64,000 nucleotides of DNA from Dendrolimus kikuchii (GCA_019925095.2 CM034391.1:26463051-26527050); one strand, 5' to 3'. Positions 1 to 9,960 are shown, numbered from the stretch's first letter. Made by a program: numbers and translations. Notes: generated by a model from the sequence alone, not told the origin.

Positions 1-1
1 T

Positions 2-2242
2 GATCTTAATGGCTGGGTGGGGACCAAACGAGACGGCCTTGAGGCTGTCCTTGGACCCTATGGTGACAAGAGAGTGAACGATGCTGGTAGGCCAATCATA
101 GACGTATGCATGGAAAAAAACTTGCTTGTGTCGAGCACCCTATTCCATCATAAGGATATTCACACGTATACATGGAGAATGAATGATCAGAAAAATATGA
201 TTGATCTGATTTTAATTGCTAGTCGCCTCCGAAACACAATAATGGATACAAGAGCCTACAGAGGCACCACTCTTGAAACGGACCACTACCTGGTGATAAG
301 CCGGTTTGTGGGCCTTTTCAAGAAGTGGAGACACTGGCGAGTGCGTACCAATTTCGGGGAGCTTGAAAGAATAAAGTGTGAAAAATTGGAAGATGTTAGT
401 GTAAGGAGTATGTATACGCGCCTAGTCGAAGAAAGGCTTGCAAAAGCGGACTTCTCCGACTTAGATGTGGATAATGACTGGGATAGTATGAAAGAAAGTA
501 TAGTGGAAAGCGCAAAAGAAGCATGTGGATGCGCGAAGAGGCACATAACAACGAAAGGTGATGAATGGTGGGACGCGGATGTTAAATCCAGCGTAGAGAG
601 AAAGAGAAAAGCCTGGCTGGATTATGTTGCTTCCTTGCAACAGAATGACAGTATGAAAGAGATAAAGAAAGAAATTTATCGCCTCTGCAAGAATGAAACC
701 AAAGCTTTAGTGAAAGAGAAGCGTGAAAGAATAAAATTGAAAGAAGAAGAGAAGCTGACGGAGAACTTCGAGGCGAATACCAAACTCTTTTGGAGAGAGG
801 TTAAGAAGTCTCGGGGTTGTTCGTCAGCTTCCAGAATGGAAAGAATAAAATCTAAAGCAGGGGACGTTCTTGCTAACCCACAAGAGGTATTAGCGCGATG
901 GAGTGAATATTTTAGAGAAATGTATGATAATATCTCGGATGCTGGCACCACGACTGAGTCTGTGACCGACTCCGAGGAGTCAGCATCCGAGATCACTTTG
1001 AAAGAGATCGAATGGTCGATAAGAAGTCTGAAAAATGGAAAGGCAGTAGGAATCGATAGTGTGTCTGCTGAGATGATCAAATATGGTGGAACCTGCGTCC
1101 GGGACGCTTTCCTCTCCTTATGCAACTTGTGCTGGAGGACGGGAAAGGTTCCCAAGGACTGGAGGCGCGCTGTCATCGTGCCCTTGTATAAAGGCAAGGT
1201 GTCACGTATGGAGTGCGCCAGCTACAGGGCCATCAGTTTGATCAGCACAGCATCTAAAGTGTATGCGAAGATTATTGAAAAGAGAATGATAGTTGTATCC
1301 GATGGACTACTGTGGGATGCACAAGGTGGTTTCAGAAATGGAAGGGGATGTATGGATCAAGTTTTCTCTCTCCGCAATATCGTAGAGAAGCAGCTGGCTA
1401 TGGGCCGGAAGGTTTTCTGCGGTTTTGTGGATCTAGAGAAAGCATTTGACAGGGTTGTGCGGAAGGACCTCTGGGACATATTGCCCGGATATGGGATTAA
1501 TGGCCAATTGATGCGTGCTGTGCAGTCCACTTACGAGGGCTGTATGGCATGCGTGCAAGTGGAAGGCAGCCTGTCGCCCTGGTTTGGCGTCAATATTGGC
1601 GTCCGCCAGGGCTGCGTGCTGTCGGCTTTGCTGTTCATCCTATATCTGGACGATTGTCTCCAGAGAATAAGATTGATGGATGTTGGGGTACGGATGAGTG
1701 ATCTAGTTGTAAGCACCTTGCTTTTTGCGGATGATGCCGTGCTTTTAGCCGAATCGCCATCAGAACTGCTAACACTAGTCACAATGATGAAAGATGACTG
1801 TCAGGCGAGAGGCTTACATTTGAATGCGAAGAAAACAAAGGTTATGGTGTTTGAAAGAGAAGAAACCAGAACGAATGCAAGGATAATGGTCGATGATGTT
1901 ATGCTGGAGCAAGTGAATGAGTTTGTATATCTTGGATGTGCTTTTAGCAGGGATGGAAGGTACACCGCTGATATAGAAAGAAGAGTGAATTTGGGGAATA
2001 GTTTAAATGGAGCGTTAGGTAAACTTCTAGGCGCTAAGTACCTCAGCCAGAAGGCCCAGCTCGCCGTACACAACGCGGTGCTGGTACCTACGCTCTCGTA
2101 TGGAAGCGAGAGTTGGGTATGGAAGAAAGAGCATGAAAGTAGAGTAAACGCGGTCGAGATGCGAGCACTGCGCAAAATCTGCGGAGTGACGCTCGCGGAC
2201 CGCGTTCGTAATACCGAAGTAAGAAAGAGAGTGTCCGGGTGA
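2..2242 (+). CDS. RTE-type LINE ORF2: endonuclease C-terminus and reverse transcriptase (5' end outside window)
   Basis: This is the polyprotein of a non-LTR retrotransposon, which nicks target DNA and reverse-transcribes its own RNA at the nick. The frame is already open at base 2 and reads DLNGWVGTKRDG, part of the endonuclease GDxN motif. The first possible initiator (GTG at 17) is therefore not a real start and the gene begins before the window. Further endonuclease motifs follow: IDLILIASR near residue 62 and ETDHYLV near 88. Reverse transcriptase motifs are GIDSVSAEMIKYGG, the motif-A stretch FVDLEKAFD near residue 470, VRQGCVLSALLF, and the catalytic FADD at residues 570-573. The C-terminal block contains YGSESWVW and MRALRKICGV. 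The frame ends early because 16 bases between GAGAG repeats near 2231 are missing compared with other copies in the window. The true C-terminus continues in another frame. The RTE-clade assignment is inferred from the domain order and the microsatellite tail. Confidence 0.85.
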   Translation, partial: DLNGWVGTKRDGLEAVLGPYGDKRVNDAGRPIIDVCMEKNLLVSSTLFHHKDIHTYTWRMNDQKNMIDLILIASRLRNTIMDTRAYRGTTLETDHYLVISRFVGLFKKWRHWRVRTNFGELERIKCEKLEDVSVRSMYTRLVEERLAKADFSDLDVDNDWDSMKESIVESAKEACGCAKRHITTKGDEWWDADVKSSVERKRKAWLDYVASLQQNDSMKEIKKEIYRLCKNETKALVKEKRERIKLKEEEKLTENFEANTKLFWREVKKSRGCSSASRMERIKSKAGDVLANPQEVLARWSEYFREMYDNISDAGTTTESVTDSEESASEITLKEIEWSIRSLKNGKAVGIDSVSAEMIKYGGTCVRDAFLSLCNLCWRTGKVPKDWRRAVIVPLYKGKVSRMECASYRAISLISTASKVYAKIIEKRMIVVSDGLLWDAQGGFRNGRGCMDQVFSLRNIVEKQLAMGRKVFCGFVDLEKAFDRVVRKDLWDILPGYGINGQLMRAVQSTYEGCMACVQVEGSLSPWFGVNIGVRQGCVLSALLFILYLDDCLQRIRLMDVGVRMSDLVVSTLLFADDAVLLAESPSELLTLVTMMKDDCQARGLHLNAKKTKVMVFEREETRTNARIMVDDVMLEQVNEFVYLGCAFSRDGRYTADIERRVNLGNSLNGALGKLLGAKYLSQKAQLAVHNAVLVPTLSYGSESWVWKKEHESRVNAVEMRALRKICGVTLADRVRNTEVRKRVSG

Positions 2243-2560
2243 AGGTAAGGAAAGGAATGCTCCGGTGGTTAGGGCATGTGGAAAGAATGCATGATGAAAG
2301 AATGACTAAACAGATATACAATGCAAAAGTGGATGGATGCAGAAGTCGTGGAAAGCCACGACACACCTTCCATGATCAAATTGATCGTGTACTAGCAGAA
2401 GGTGATGTCAGGAGCCTTAAGAACAGACGAGCTTGCATGACAAGAGTTATGAATGTCAAAGAGGCAAGTGAGGTGTGTAAGAATAAGCCTAAATGGCACT
2501 CTGTTGTTCGTGCCTACCCCGCAAGGGAACTGGCGTGAAGTTATGTATGTATGTATCTAT
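2239..2560 (+). pseudogene. RTE-type LINE, out-of-frame C-terminus and 3' tail
   Basis: This continues the preceding ORF after a frameshift. It encodes RKGMLRWLGHVERMHDERM, an NRRACMTRVMNVKEASEVC block and the terminal PARELA followed by TGA. Beyond the stop the element ends in a short TATG microsatellite, which is the 3' end shared by every copy in this window. It serves as the reference for the truncated copies listed below. Confidence 0.85.
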
Positions 2561-2689
2561 TAAGAAGGCAGAAGATCGACTAAGCCGACTGACTGCTGAA
2601 CTCATGTAATCAAGAAAAAACTCAAATGTTTTTAACGCTTTAATGATACAATGGTACAATTTCGAACCCTATACAGATTTATTACATTA

Positions 2690-3156
2690 CGTACCTACGC
2701 TCACGTATGCAAGCGAGAGTTGGGTATGGAAGAGAGAGCATGAAAGTAGAGTAAACGCGGTCGAGATGTGAGCACTGCGGAAAATCTGCGGAGTGACGCT
2801 CGCGGACCGCGTTCGTAATACCGAAGTAAGAAAGAGAGTGTCGGGGTGAAGGTAAGGAAAAGAATGCTCCGGTGGTTCGGGCATGTGGAAAGAATGCATG
2901 ATGAAAGAATGACTAAACAGATATACAATGCAAAAGTGGATGGATGCAGAAGTCGTGGAAGGCCATGACACACCTTCCGTGATCAAATTGATCGTGTACT
3001 AGCAGAAGGTGATGTCAGGAGCCTTAAGAACAGACGAGCGTGCATGACAAGAGTTATGAATGTCAAAGAAGCAAGTGAGGTGTGTAAGAATAAGCCTAAA
3101 TGGCGCTTTGTTGTTCGTGCCTACCCCGCAAGGGAACTGGCGTGAAGTTATGTATG
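2690..3156 (+). mobile_element. 5'-truncated RTE-type LINE copy with 18-bp target duplication
   Basis: The copy covers the last ~470 bp of the family (from the YASESWVW block to the TATG tail), with a TGA in the MRALRKICGV region. It carries the same 16-base deletion as the upstream element. It is flanked by TACAGATTTATTACATTA (2672-2689) and TACAGATTTATTATATTA (3157-3174), a target duplication with one mismatch. It is therefore an independent insertion and not a tandem duplicate. Confidence 0.85.
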
Positions 3157-3174
3157 TACAGATTTATTATATTA

Positions 3175-3562
3175 TAGACTATAGCCAGGTGTAAAAGGGA
3201 TGATAATCGGATTCCCATGGGCTTTTATCCCAATCATACTAATTAATCCAACTTCCCCTTCAGCGATTCCTTGGCATAAATCTGTCGGGAACACACACTT
3301 GTAAGTTATGCGGCCACTGGCGCCTGATTTATGTGCAACGACCGGTGTTTCTGACGGACCGCGGTACGTATACTCAGTTGATACTTCTTAGTTTTATGAC
3401 GTTAAGTGAATTTGATTGTATAATATTAAATTTAGTACTATTGAGTTTCGTTTATTGTCAAGACCAGACTTTTAGAGACAAGAAATCTCTATACAAAATT
3501 AAATTAAATTTTTTATAACATAAGTCCTATACATAAGATCAGATATGTAATATCATATTATA
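3175..3562. other. No recognised feature
   Basis: This is AT-rich sequence between the RTE copy and the Helitrons. A 61-codon open frame at 3333-3518 has no recognisable motif and is probably chance. Confidence 0.5.
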
Positions 3563-3772
3563 TCTTAATATATATAAATTACGTGTCACGTTGTTTGTCC
3601 GCGATGGACTCCTAAACTACTTGACCGATTTTAATCAAATTTGGACACCGTGTGCAGTTTGATCCGACTTGATAGATAGGATAGCTTACATTTGGAACCG
3701 GTAGGTGGCGCTGGAATCGGGTTCTAAATTTTATTTCTTCAGGGCAGAACAACGTCTGCCGGGACAGCTAGT
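3563..3772 (+). mobile_element. Non-autonomous Helitron-like element, copy 1 of a tandem pair
   Basis: The ~210-bp unit begins TCTTAATATATATA and ends CGGGACAGCTAGT, matching the TC...CTAGT termini of lepidopteran Helitron-like elements. It has no coding capacity. Its 3' end abuts the start of the next copy. Confidence 0.75.
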
Positions 3773-3981
3773 CTTAATATATATAAATTACGTGTCACGT
3801 TGTTTGTCCGCGATGGACTCCTAAACTACTTGACCGATTTTAATCAAATTTGCACACCGTGCGCAGTTTGATCCGACTTGAAAGATAGGATAGCTTACAT
3901 TTGGAACCGGTAGGTGGCGCTGGAATCGGGTCCTAAATTTTATTTCTTCAGGGCAGAACAACGTCTGCCGGGACAGCTAGT
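3772..3981 (+). mobile_element. Non-autonomous Helitron-like element, copy 2 of a tandem pair
   Basis: This is nearly identical to the preceding 210 bp and directly continuous with it (head to tail, sharing the terminal T). It ends CTAGT. Related copies occur on the minus strand at 33.56-33.77 kb. Confidence 0.75.
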
Positions 3982-4395
3982 ATAATTATATAATAAGGCC
4001 GCTCATTGTATTACTGCCTTCTAATTTTAACACATGAAAATGTGTTATTGTTTTGGAATGACCTTAATGGTTGGAGGAGCGAGATGGAATGCTCCTGTAT
4101 CTCAAAGGGAGATCTTCCAGCGAGGCTATTGTTGTTCCTCGCAGGTCTAGGCCCATCAATTATTGTTGGAAATATCTGTATATTCTTTGTACGTTTCGGG
4201 AATTGTTTCCGACCTCAATTATTGCACAGCGCCATCTATTGGCTTGTAAGTGTTCCACTACACTATTTTTATGTTGGTGTACAATTTTTGTTGTAGTTTA
4301 TGCGCATTTAGTTGCAAATACTTTCTGCTATTTATTTTATTTATATATTAATTATTAGTCAATACGTAACTGCCATAGATTAGTGAATGGTGGTA
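3982..4395. other. No recognised feature
   Basis: Two overlapping open frames of 95-96 codons (4006-4296, 4071-4358) have no recognisable domain. I do not call a gene. Confidence 0.45.
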
Positions 4396-4404
4396 CGCTT
4401 TTTT

Positions 4405-4575
4405 TTATACAGGGGAAATCCGTTCGAGGACCGTAGGCCGCGCGAGGGGGAAAGGTCGCGGCCCGTGAGTGGGATTCGCCAGGTCAGGGTGGCACTAGCT
4501 CCCCACGTTGAGATGTGAGATGCTATTGCCACGCTGCGGTTAGGGATACCCACTAAAACCCCTGTGCGATTCCGA
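4405..4575 (+). repeat. GC-rich dispersed repeat, probably a non-LTR element end
   Basis: The segment with GGAAATCCGTTCGAGGACCG, GGGATTCGCCAG, GTGGCACTAG and TAGGGATACCCACTAAAACC is shared with the minus strand at 45.64-45.84 kb and partly with 44.49-44.50 kb. This identifies it as a dispersed retroelement fragment. The family is not identified. Confidence 0.55.
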
Positions 4576-4860
4576 GTGTCCTTTGTCCGGGCTGTGGGCT
4601 GGCTCGCGCATTCACCACCAGCCCGGACGGACGACAGACGGCCCCTTACGGGCTGGCCTCATCATTTGGTAGCCGGAGATCTGGGTCTCTCCAGCTCCTC
4701 TACCTCACCGCGAGGTAACAGGGGGCGCGCGTCCCTCCTCTTCGACCTTTATGTGCGGGCGGGTCCGGTTTCTCCGCCGGTCGCCCGCAGAATAGTGGTA
4801 CGCTGGCGGAACGTCCTACGAGTAGAATAACACGTTCTACTGATGTCGTCTTGAGGATAG
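4576..4860 (+). other. GC-rich sequence following the dispersed repeat
   Basis: This is GC-rich sequence rich in inverted GGGCGGG/CCCGCC stretches, much richer in GC than the surroundings. An 88-codon frame at 4564-4830 lacks any recognisable motif. It is probably the continuation of the retroelement to its left. Confidence 0.4.
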
Positions 4861-5094
4861 AAGGGCATACAGTGCAAGTTTCTTAATTATATATATATAT
4901 ATATATTATACATATAAGCAGTACATATACCTAACGTATTTGGTTAAGATTATAATATACGTCATTTGAATGAGATGCTGGTTGCTGTAACCATTAAACA
5001 TCCACTTATGTCCTTAAAATTCTCTTAATGTAATATTAAGGCGCCATTCAAAACTATGATGGCATTCACAGTATAATATCGCACCAGTTTTGAT

Positions 5095-5335
5095 ACGATC
5101 AAATCTCACTGTGTCTACACTACCAGTCTCACGACACGGTTTAGTTTCACTCCGGTTTCGGTCCGGTCAAATCTCGGTGTGTCTATAATACTAATCTCAT
5201 AGTACGGTCTATCTCACTCCGGTTTCGGTCAGATGAAATCTCGCTGTGTCTATAATACTAATTTCATAGCACGGTTCAATCTCACTCCGGTCTCGGTTCG
5301 ATGAAGTTTTGCTGCTTCTACACTACTAGCCTGGA
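5095..5335 (+). repeat. 68-bp tandem repeat, about 3.5 units
   Basis: The AAATCTC.CTGTGTCTA block recurs at 5101, 5169 and 5236 and, diverged, at 5304. The period is 67-68 bp. Each unit also contains CTCACTCCGGTTTCGGT. An inverted partner of the same block lies at about 5500-5545. Confidence 0.75.
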
Positions 5336-5497
5336 GGTAAAAGAAAAGCGTATTCGCACTGTCGGTACAAGTCATGACAAGTCCGACCTCGCTTCAGTCA
5401 AGTATTATTTTTGACGAACCGGAACCGGTGTGATACAGGATCGGAACTAGGGCTATACAATAGTGAGAAGTCTCTGATTCCTTCTTGTTCAAGAATA

Positions 5498-5545
5498 TGT
5501 CACCGGACCGGCAACGGACCGAAACCGGAGCGAAATTGAACCGTG
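5498..5545 (-). repeat. Inverted partner of the 68-bp repeat
   Basis: The stretch CCGGACCGGCAACGGACCG...AACCGGAGCG...TTGAACCGTG is the reverse complement of the CACGGTTCAA...CACTCCGGT...CGGTTCG portion of the tandem repeat. The two blocks could therefore pair as arms of a larger fold-back element. Confidence 0.55.
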
Positions 5546-5869
5546 AACTGCATTACAGTATGAATCGAGTCTAAATGTATATATAATATTATACATACAC
5601 CAGGGTACAATTTCACCTAATACCCCATCCAGCGGTATTCGGGCGCTCACCGCGCAAATATCGCTGCGGATGCGGGAAGCGATAAATTCTTTGCGAAGTA
5701 AAATAAAACCTTCGACTGGCCCGTTACGCAGTCCGCGCTCATGATATATACCGCTGTCCCTATATATTTTGCCCCAATACATTTTAGTCGTTTTTGAAAA
5801 ATATTAACGTTATATTTTAAGGAATATTACCCAGTTTCTTTGACTAAATGACTTCCTTTTTATTGCAAA

Positions 5870-6060
5870 TTCAAAAGTTTTTATTCCAAATTAGTTCCAC
5901 TGGAGAAAACTTTTTTTTTGGAGGTCATACAAGACATGTAAATCAAAATTTTAATTTACTTCCTATCCTATGTAAATCGCTTCGCAGCGTGTTATCGCTG
6001 TTTAAAGGAGAAGAAGCGGCAAGAAACTCCCCAGCAACAAGTCTAAGTAAAAAAAATGTC
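5870..6060 (+). repeat. Dispersed repeat shared with 17.63-17.79 kb
   Basis: Shared blocks are TTAGTTCCACTGGAGAA, CTTCCTATCCTATGTA, TGTTATCGCTGTTTAAAGGA and AAGAAACT. The GAAGCGGCAAGAAACTC motif also resembles the untranslated region of the Penelope-like elements at 56.7 kb, so it may be a distant PLE relative. Confidence 0.5.
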
Positions 6061-6500
6061 ATTGTAATTAGGCAGTATATTTGTCCCATACAAAATAGAT
6101 TTGTAAAATTTTGTCCTGCTACTACTCACGCGTCAAGTGTAAGAGGAAGAACGGAACAAGGACGACAGTACAATAACGCCCCTACGGATATTCATATGAG
6201 AAAGAGGGACAACATGACATGTACGACTGCTAGTAAAATGAGGTGACCGAGGCCGATCACATCCGATTCTTAATGAACATTTCCGAACTAGAAGTTTTGT
6301 ACGGGACAAATGAGGGAATGACTCTCACCGCCTCACCGGCCTCATCACTTCAAATGTACTGCCGTGGTACAAACCATACAAATCTCCTTGCCTGCTTTGA
6401 AATAGAACATTGTACTGGTTCAGTACAAAATGTCATGCTACTCTTACAAATACATTTTAAAATGATGTCCTACTCAACTCTAATCGTAATTATCTATACA

Positions 6501-6644
<144 letters not shown>

Positions 6645-7212
6645 TATATCTGGCATAGGGGACATTGTGATCAAGATAACTTTCTAATGATAAAATCCAA
6701 TTATACAAGTGAATACGTGATAAGACAATCATACTACGATGCAGAACAATGGTGGCGCCATCTCTTAACGAATCTACAGAACTAAACACATTTACCCAAA
6801 TACTTTAACAAAACTAAACTTAATATCGATCAATACAATTTAGATAGCAACTGTCATTTTATAATATTGAACATTGATGAATTTTGTTAAACATCTCACA
6901 ACTCCATTTACTCCTTTGGAATCATAGACTTGGTGTTATTTCATTCAATAGCCTTGTAAGTTTCCTGCTCGTCCCTTGAGGCAGAGCTTCTCAAATTATT
7001 TTAAGTCAGCCCCCACTTGGCAAAGTTAAAACGGTACTATATCCCATTGAATTGTTTACATGTTTGGAAACTAAGTAGATCTCGAATTCCTTACGTTTGA
7101 CATAACTGGGATTAAACGCTCTTATTTATGATATTAATATTTGTACATTGTTTTTCCTTAAATGATAATTTTAGTATTACAAACGATTTTTACAATCAAT
7201 TATATTATTTAA

Positions 7213-7400
7213 CTAGCTGACCCGGCAAACTTTGTACCGCCTCAGAATCAATAAATAAAAAACGTTGATTTCTGAACGACGAGACAAATATCAAACGTTT
7301 GACATTCAAAACCAAAAACATGAAAAAAAAACTGTTTTTATTTTCCTTCTCACGTTTTGCATAAGAAAAAGGTAATATTATAAAATAAAAATAAAAATTA
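7213..7400 (-). mobile_element. Helitron-like fragment
   Basis: On the plus strand it starts with ACTAGCTGACCCGGCAAAC, the complement of a Helitron 3' end in CTAGT. It shares the AACATCAAACGTTTGACATTC-type core with the fragment at 30.43 kb. The 5' boundary is unclear. Confidence 0.6.
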
Positions 7401-7404
7401 TATA

Positions 7405-7453
7405 GTTTCGCGTTTGACCATGATCACGTCTGATGCTGGACAAAGATATGGTC
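7405..7453 (-). pseudogene. CR1/Jockey-type LINE 3' end, first half (interrupted)
   Basis: It resembles the end of the LINE at 11.75 kb: on the minus strand it encodes the counterpart of FDRIIVRHWT. The other half resumes at 8273 after an inverted-repeat element. Confidence 0.6.
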
Positions 7454-8272
7454 TAAAGGGCCATTTACATGGAGAGAGTTCCTTGCATCCATGATACGAC
7501 TGTCGAAAGTAACAAAAAATATTATCATGTAAACTAAACATACGATATCGTACGTGGAAGAGCGGTAATCGCCTGGTCATTAAATATTGAAGTCTATGTG
7601 TAAACAAAATACCGTGCTCATCACCGAGCTCGAAAGGCAAGTCTCGCATTCAAATCGGTTCAAACTGACTTATACGATACTCGTATGAACTTGACAAAAT
7701 GTGATACGAGTTCTAGTTTGGACAAGTCGAGAAATCGTAGACAAATATCTCAATGCGATTTGTGTCGTAGTTTAAATAAAACTTTGTGATAATTACCTTA
7801 CGATTATCATATAACATACTCGTAGGCGAGTTTTTGTATTTTCGGTTGAAAGTAAACAAAATGTCAATGCGATTATTGTATAAAGTCTACGAAATAGTAT
7901 ACATAAATAACTTCACGCCAGTTCCCTTGCGGGGTAGGCACGAACAACAGAGCGCCATTTAGGCTTATTCTTACACACCTCACTTGCTTCTTTGACATTC
8001 ATAACTCTTGTCATGCACGCTCGTCTGTTTTTAAGGCTCCTGACATCACCTTCTGCTAGTACACGATCAATTTGATCATGCAAGGTGTGTCGTGGCCTTC
8101 CACGACTTCTGCATCCATCCACTTTTGCATTGTATATCTGTTTAGTCATTCTTTCATCATGCATGCAAGGGAACTGGCGTTAAGTTATGTATGTATGTAT
8201 GTATAAATGAAATAGTATACCATTTTCGTCCCAAAACGTGCGATAAACTCTCTACGTGTAAATGAACCTTTA
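7454..8272. mobile_element. DNA element with 28-bp imperfect terminal inverted repeats
   Basis: The left end TAAAGGGCCATTTACATGGA pairs with the inverted right end TAAAGGTTCATTTACACGTA. Agreement is about 24 of 28 bases. It splits a CR1-type LINE fragment whose two halves resume on either side. It contains no transposase, and itself contains an RTE insertion (7903-8208). The superfamily is not identified. Confidence 0.6.
7903..8208 (-). mobile_element. Fold-back RTE-type LINE insertion with both 3' ends outward
   Basis: Bases ~7910-8164 are a minus-strand copy of the family 3' end. They are fused at GCAT to a plus-strand copy of the last ~40 bp (8165-8203) with its TATG tail. The whole lies between identical 12-bp copies of GAAATAGTATAC (7891-7902 and 8209-8220). 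It is thus a single insertion event whose two ends are both the LINE 3' terminus. Confidence 0.85.
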
Positions 8273-8390
8273 GGTGTAGAGCGCAGTTACTTATAATGTA
8301 CCTATTCACACGGGACTTGAAGATACCCACGTTGTAGGTTTGGGGTGGACAAACTCCGGCAATTGATTCCACATTTTTACGGTGCGTATA
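8273..8390 (-). pseudogene. CR1/Jockey-type LINE C-terminus, second half
   Basis: The minus strand encodes NVGIFKSRVNRYI, matching NPGIFKSRVNRYY of the better preserved fragment at 11.75-12.37 kb. It is separated from its 3' end (7405-7453) by the inverted-repeat element. Confidence 0.65.
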
Positions 8391-8734
8391 TTATAAATGA
8401 ATTTTATACTGAAACAAAATCACTACTCCACTCCGGGCTTTTCCGAAGCGAGGACTGAAGCGTCGCCTGTGGGCGGTCATGCCCAATTTGAGAACATCTG
8501 ACTTAGGGAGCGGTCGACACGCAATTCGATAATAAATGCAACTTTCTATTATACAAACAACAACCCCCTATTATGAGGGAGGAAAATGGATTTCATTGTT
8601 TGCGATTATACTGAAAAAGGGGGGTATTAGTCAGTTACGCGGAAAAGGCGGACTGTCGCTGTGAATCCAATTTATCGAAAAGGTAAACAAACCTAGCAGT
8701 ATTGTAACAACTATTCACAATCGTTGTTTACTAC

Positions 8735-9298
8735 ATACATACATAACTTCACGCCAGTTCCCTTGCGGGGTAGGCACGAACAACAGAGCGCCATTCAGGC
8801 TTATTCTTACACACCTCACTTGCTTCTTTGACATTCATAGCTCTTGTCATGCACGCTCGTCTGTTCTTAAGGCTCCTGACATCACCTTCTGCTAGTACAC
8901 GATCAATTTGATCACTTTTGCATTGTATATCTGTTTAGTCATTCTTTCATCATGCATTCTTTCCACATGCCCGAACCACCGGGGCATTCCTTTCCTTACC
9001 TTCACCCCGACACTCTCTTTCAGACCAACTCTCTTTCTTACTTCGGTATTACGAACGCGGTCCGCGAGCGTCACTCCGCAGATTTTGCGCAGTGCTCGCA
9101 TCTCGACCGCGTTTACTCTACTTTCGTGCTCTCTCTTCCATACGCAACTCTCGCTTCCATACCTGAGCGTAGGTACCAGCACCGCGTTGTGTATGGCAAG
9201 CTGGGCCTTCTGGCTGAGGTTCTTAGCGCCTAGAAGTTTACCTAACGCTCCATTCAGACTATTCCCCAAATTCACTCTTCTTTCTATATCAGTGGTGT
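8735..9298 (-). pseudogene. RTE-type LINE copy, in-frame fused to a second copy
   Basis: This minus-strand copy runs from YTTDIERRVNLGNSLNGALG to the TATG tail. About 45 bp are missing after 8912. Its upstream end joins directly to the C-terminus of another copy (9299-9575), so the stop codon of that copy is lost and a 229-codon frame (8892-9581) spans the junction. The fusion is a rearrangement product. No function is implied. Confidence 0.8.
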
Positions 9299-9577
9299 AC
9301 GCCAGTTCCCTTGCGGGGTAGGCACGAACAACAGAGTGCCATTCAGACTTATTCTTACACACCTCACTTGCTTCTTTGACATTCATAGCTCTTGTCATGC
9401 ACGCTCGTCTGTTCTTAAGGCTCCTGACATCACCTTCTGCTAGTACACGAGCAATTTGATCATGGAAGGTGTGTCGTGGCCTTCCACGACTTCTGCATCC
9501 ATCCACTTTTGCATTGTATATCTGTTTAGTCATTTCATCAGGCATTCTTTCCATATGCCCGAACCACCGGAGCATAA
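9299..9577 (-). pseudogene. RTE-type LINE C-terminal fragment lacking its stop and tail
   Basis: It encodes MLRWFGHMERMPDEMTKQIY through ARELA and then runs in frame into the copy at 9298. It lacks the TGA and TATG tail present in the other copies. Confidence 0.8.
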
Positions 9578-9960
9578 ACAAATTAACATTGCATAATATG
9601 CATAAGCTCTATAATTTTCGAAAAAAATTGCAACATACAAAAACAGACAGAAGACATGATGATTTGATAATTTTTGGTTTTCATGAAAATGGCCTGGCAA
9701 AGCCTTGAACCGGACTGAAAATAGATACTTACAAAATTTTGTTTAACCTCAAACATTATCAGGATTCTCTTTGTGTTCTTAACAATGGAATTTCCTTTGT
9801 AAATCATACATTTCCGTTGGCGTATGAAGTGTAAGAATATCTGAGATACCTCTCGTAGGGACACGGGCTAGCTCAATCGCCGGGAAGTGAAGCATACCGT
9901 CCGAGCTTCCTGTTTGAGCTACTAAATCAGCGATTAAAGAACTTAAATTCATTAAATATA
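9578..9960. other. No recognised feature
   Basis: This is AT-rich sequence with short open frames on the minus strand (9583-9864, 9779-10018) and no recognisable domain. Confidence 0.5.

Larger units (their letters stand above)
6982..8500. mobile_element. Decayed hAT-like DNA transposon hosting nested insertions
   Basis: The left end starts CAGAGCTTCTCAAATT. The right end, read inverted, starts CAGATGTTCTCAAATT (14 of 16 identical). CAG...TTCTCAAA is the usual terminal motif of hAT elements. The 8-bp flanks (CCTTGAGG, ACTTAGGG) agree at only 5 positions, so the target duplication is eroded or absent. The interior holds a Helitron fragment, a CR1 fragment, an inverted-repeat element and an RTE insertion, and no transposase remains. 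Confidence 0.5.

Noticed and set aside
286..2366. Several antisense open frames (for example 676-1197, 1801-2175 and 2088-2366 minus)
   Set aside because: They overlap the RTE ORF, recur antisense to every copy of the same LINE, and have no domains. They reflect codon bias of the sense frame.
4564..4830. GC-rich 88-codon frame considered as a host exon
   Set aside because: It lies in a GC-rich block next to a repeat found again at 45.6 kb, and has no domain or splice signal.
5095..5335. Regularly spaced repeats considered as a CRISPR array
   Set aside because: The whole 68-bp unit repeats, with no unique spacers, in a eukaryotic transposon context.
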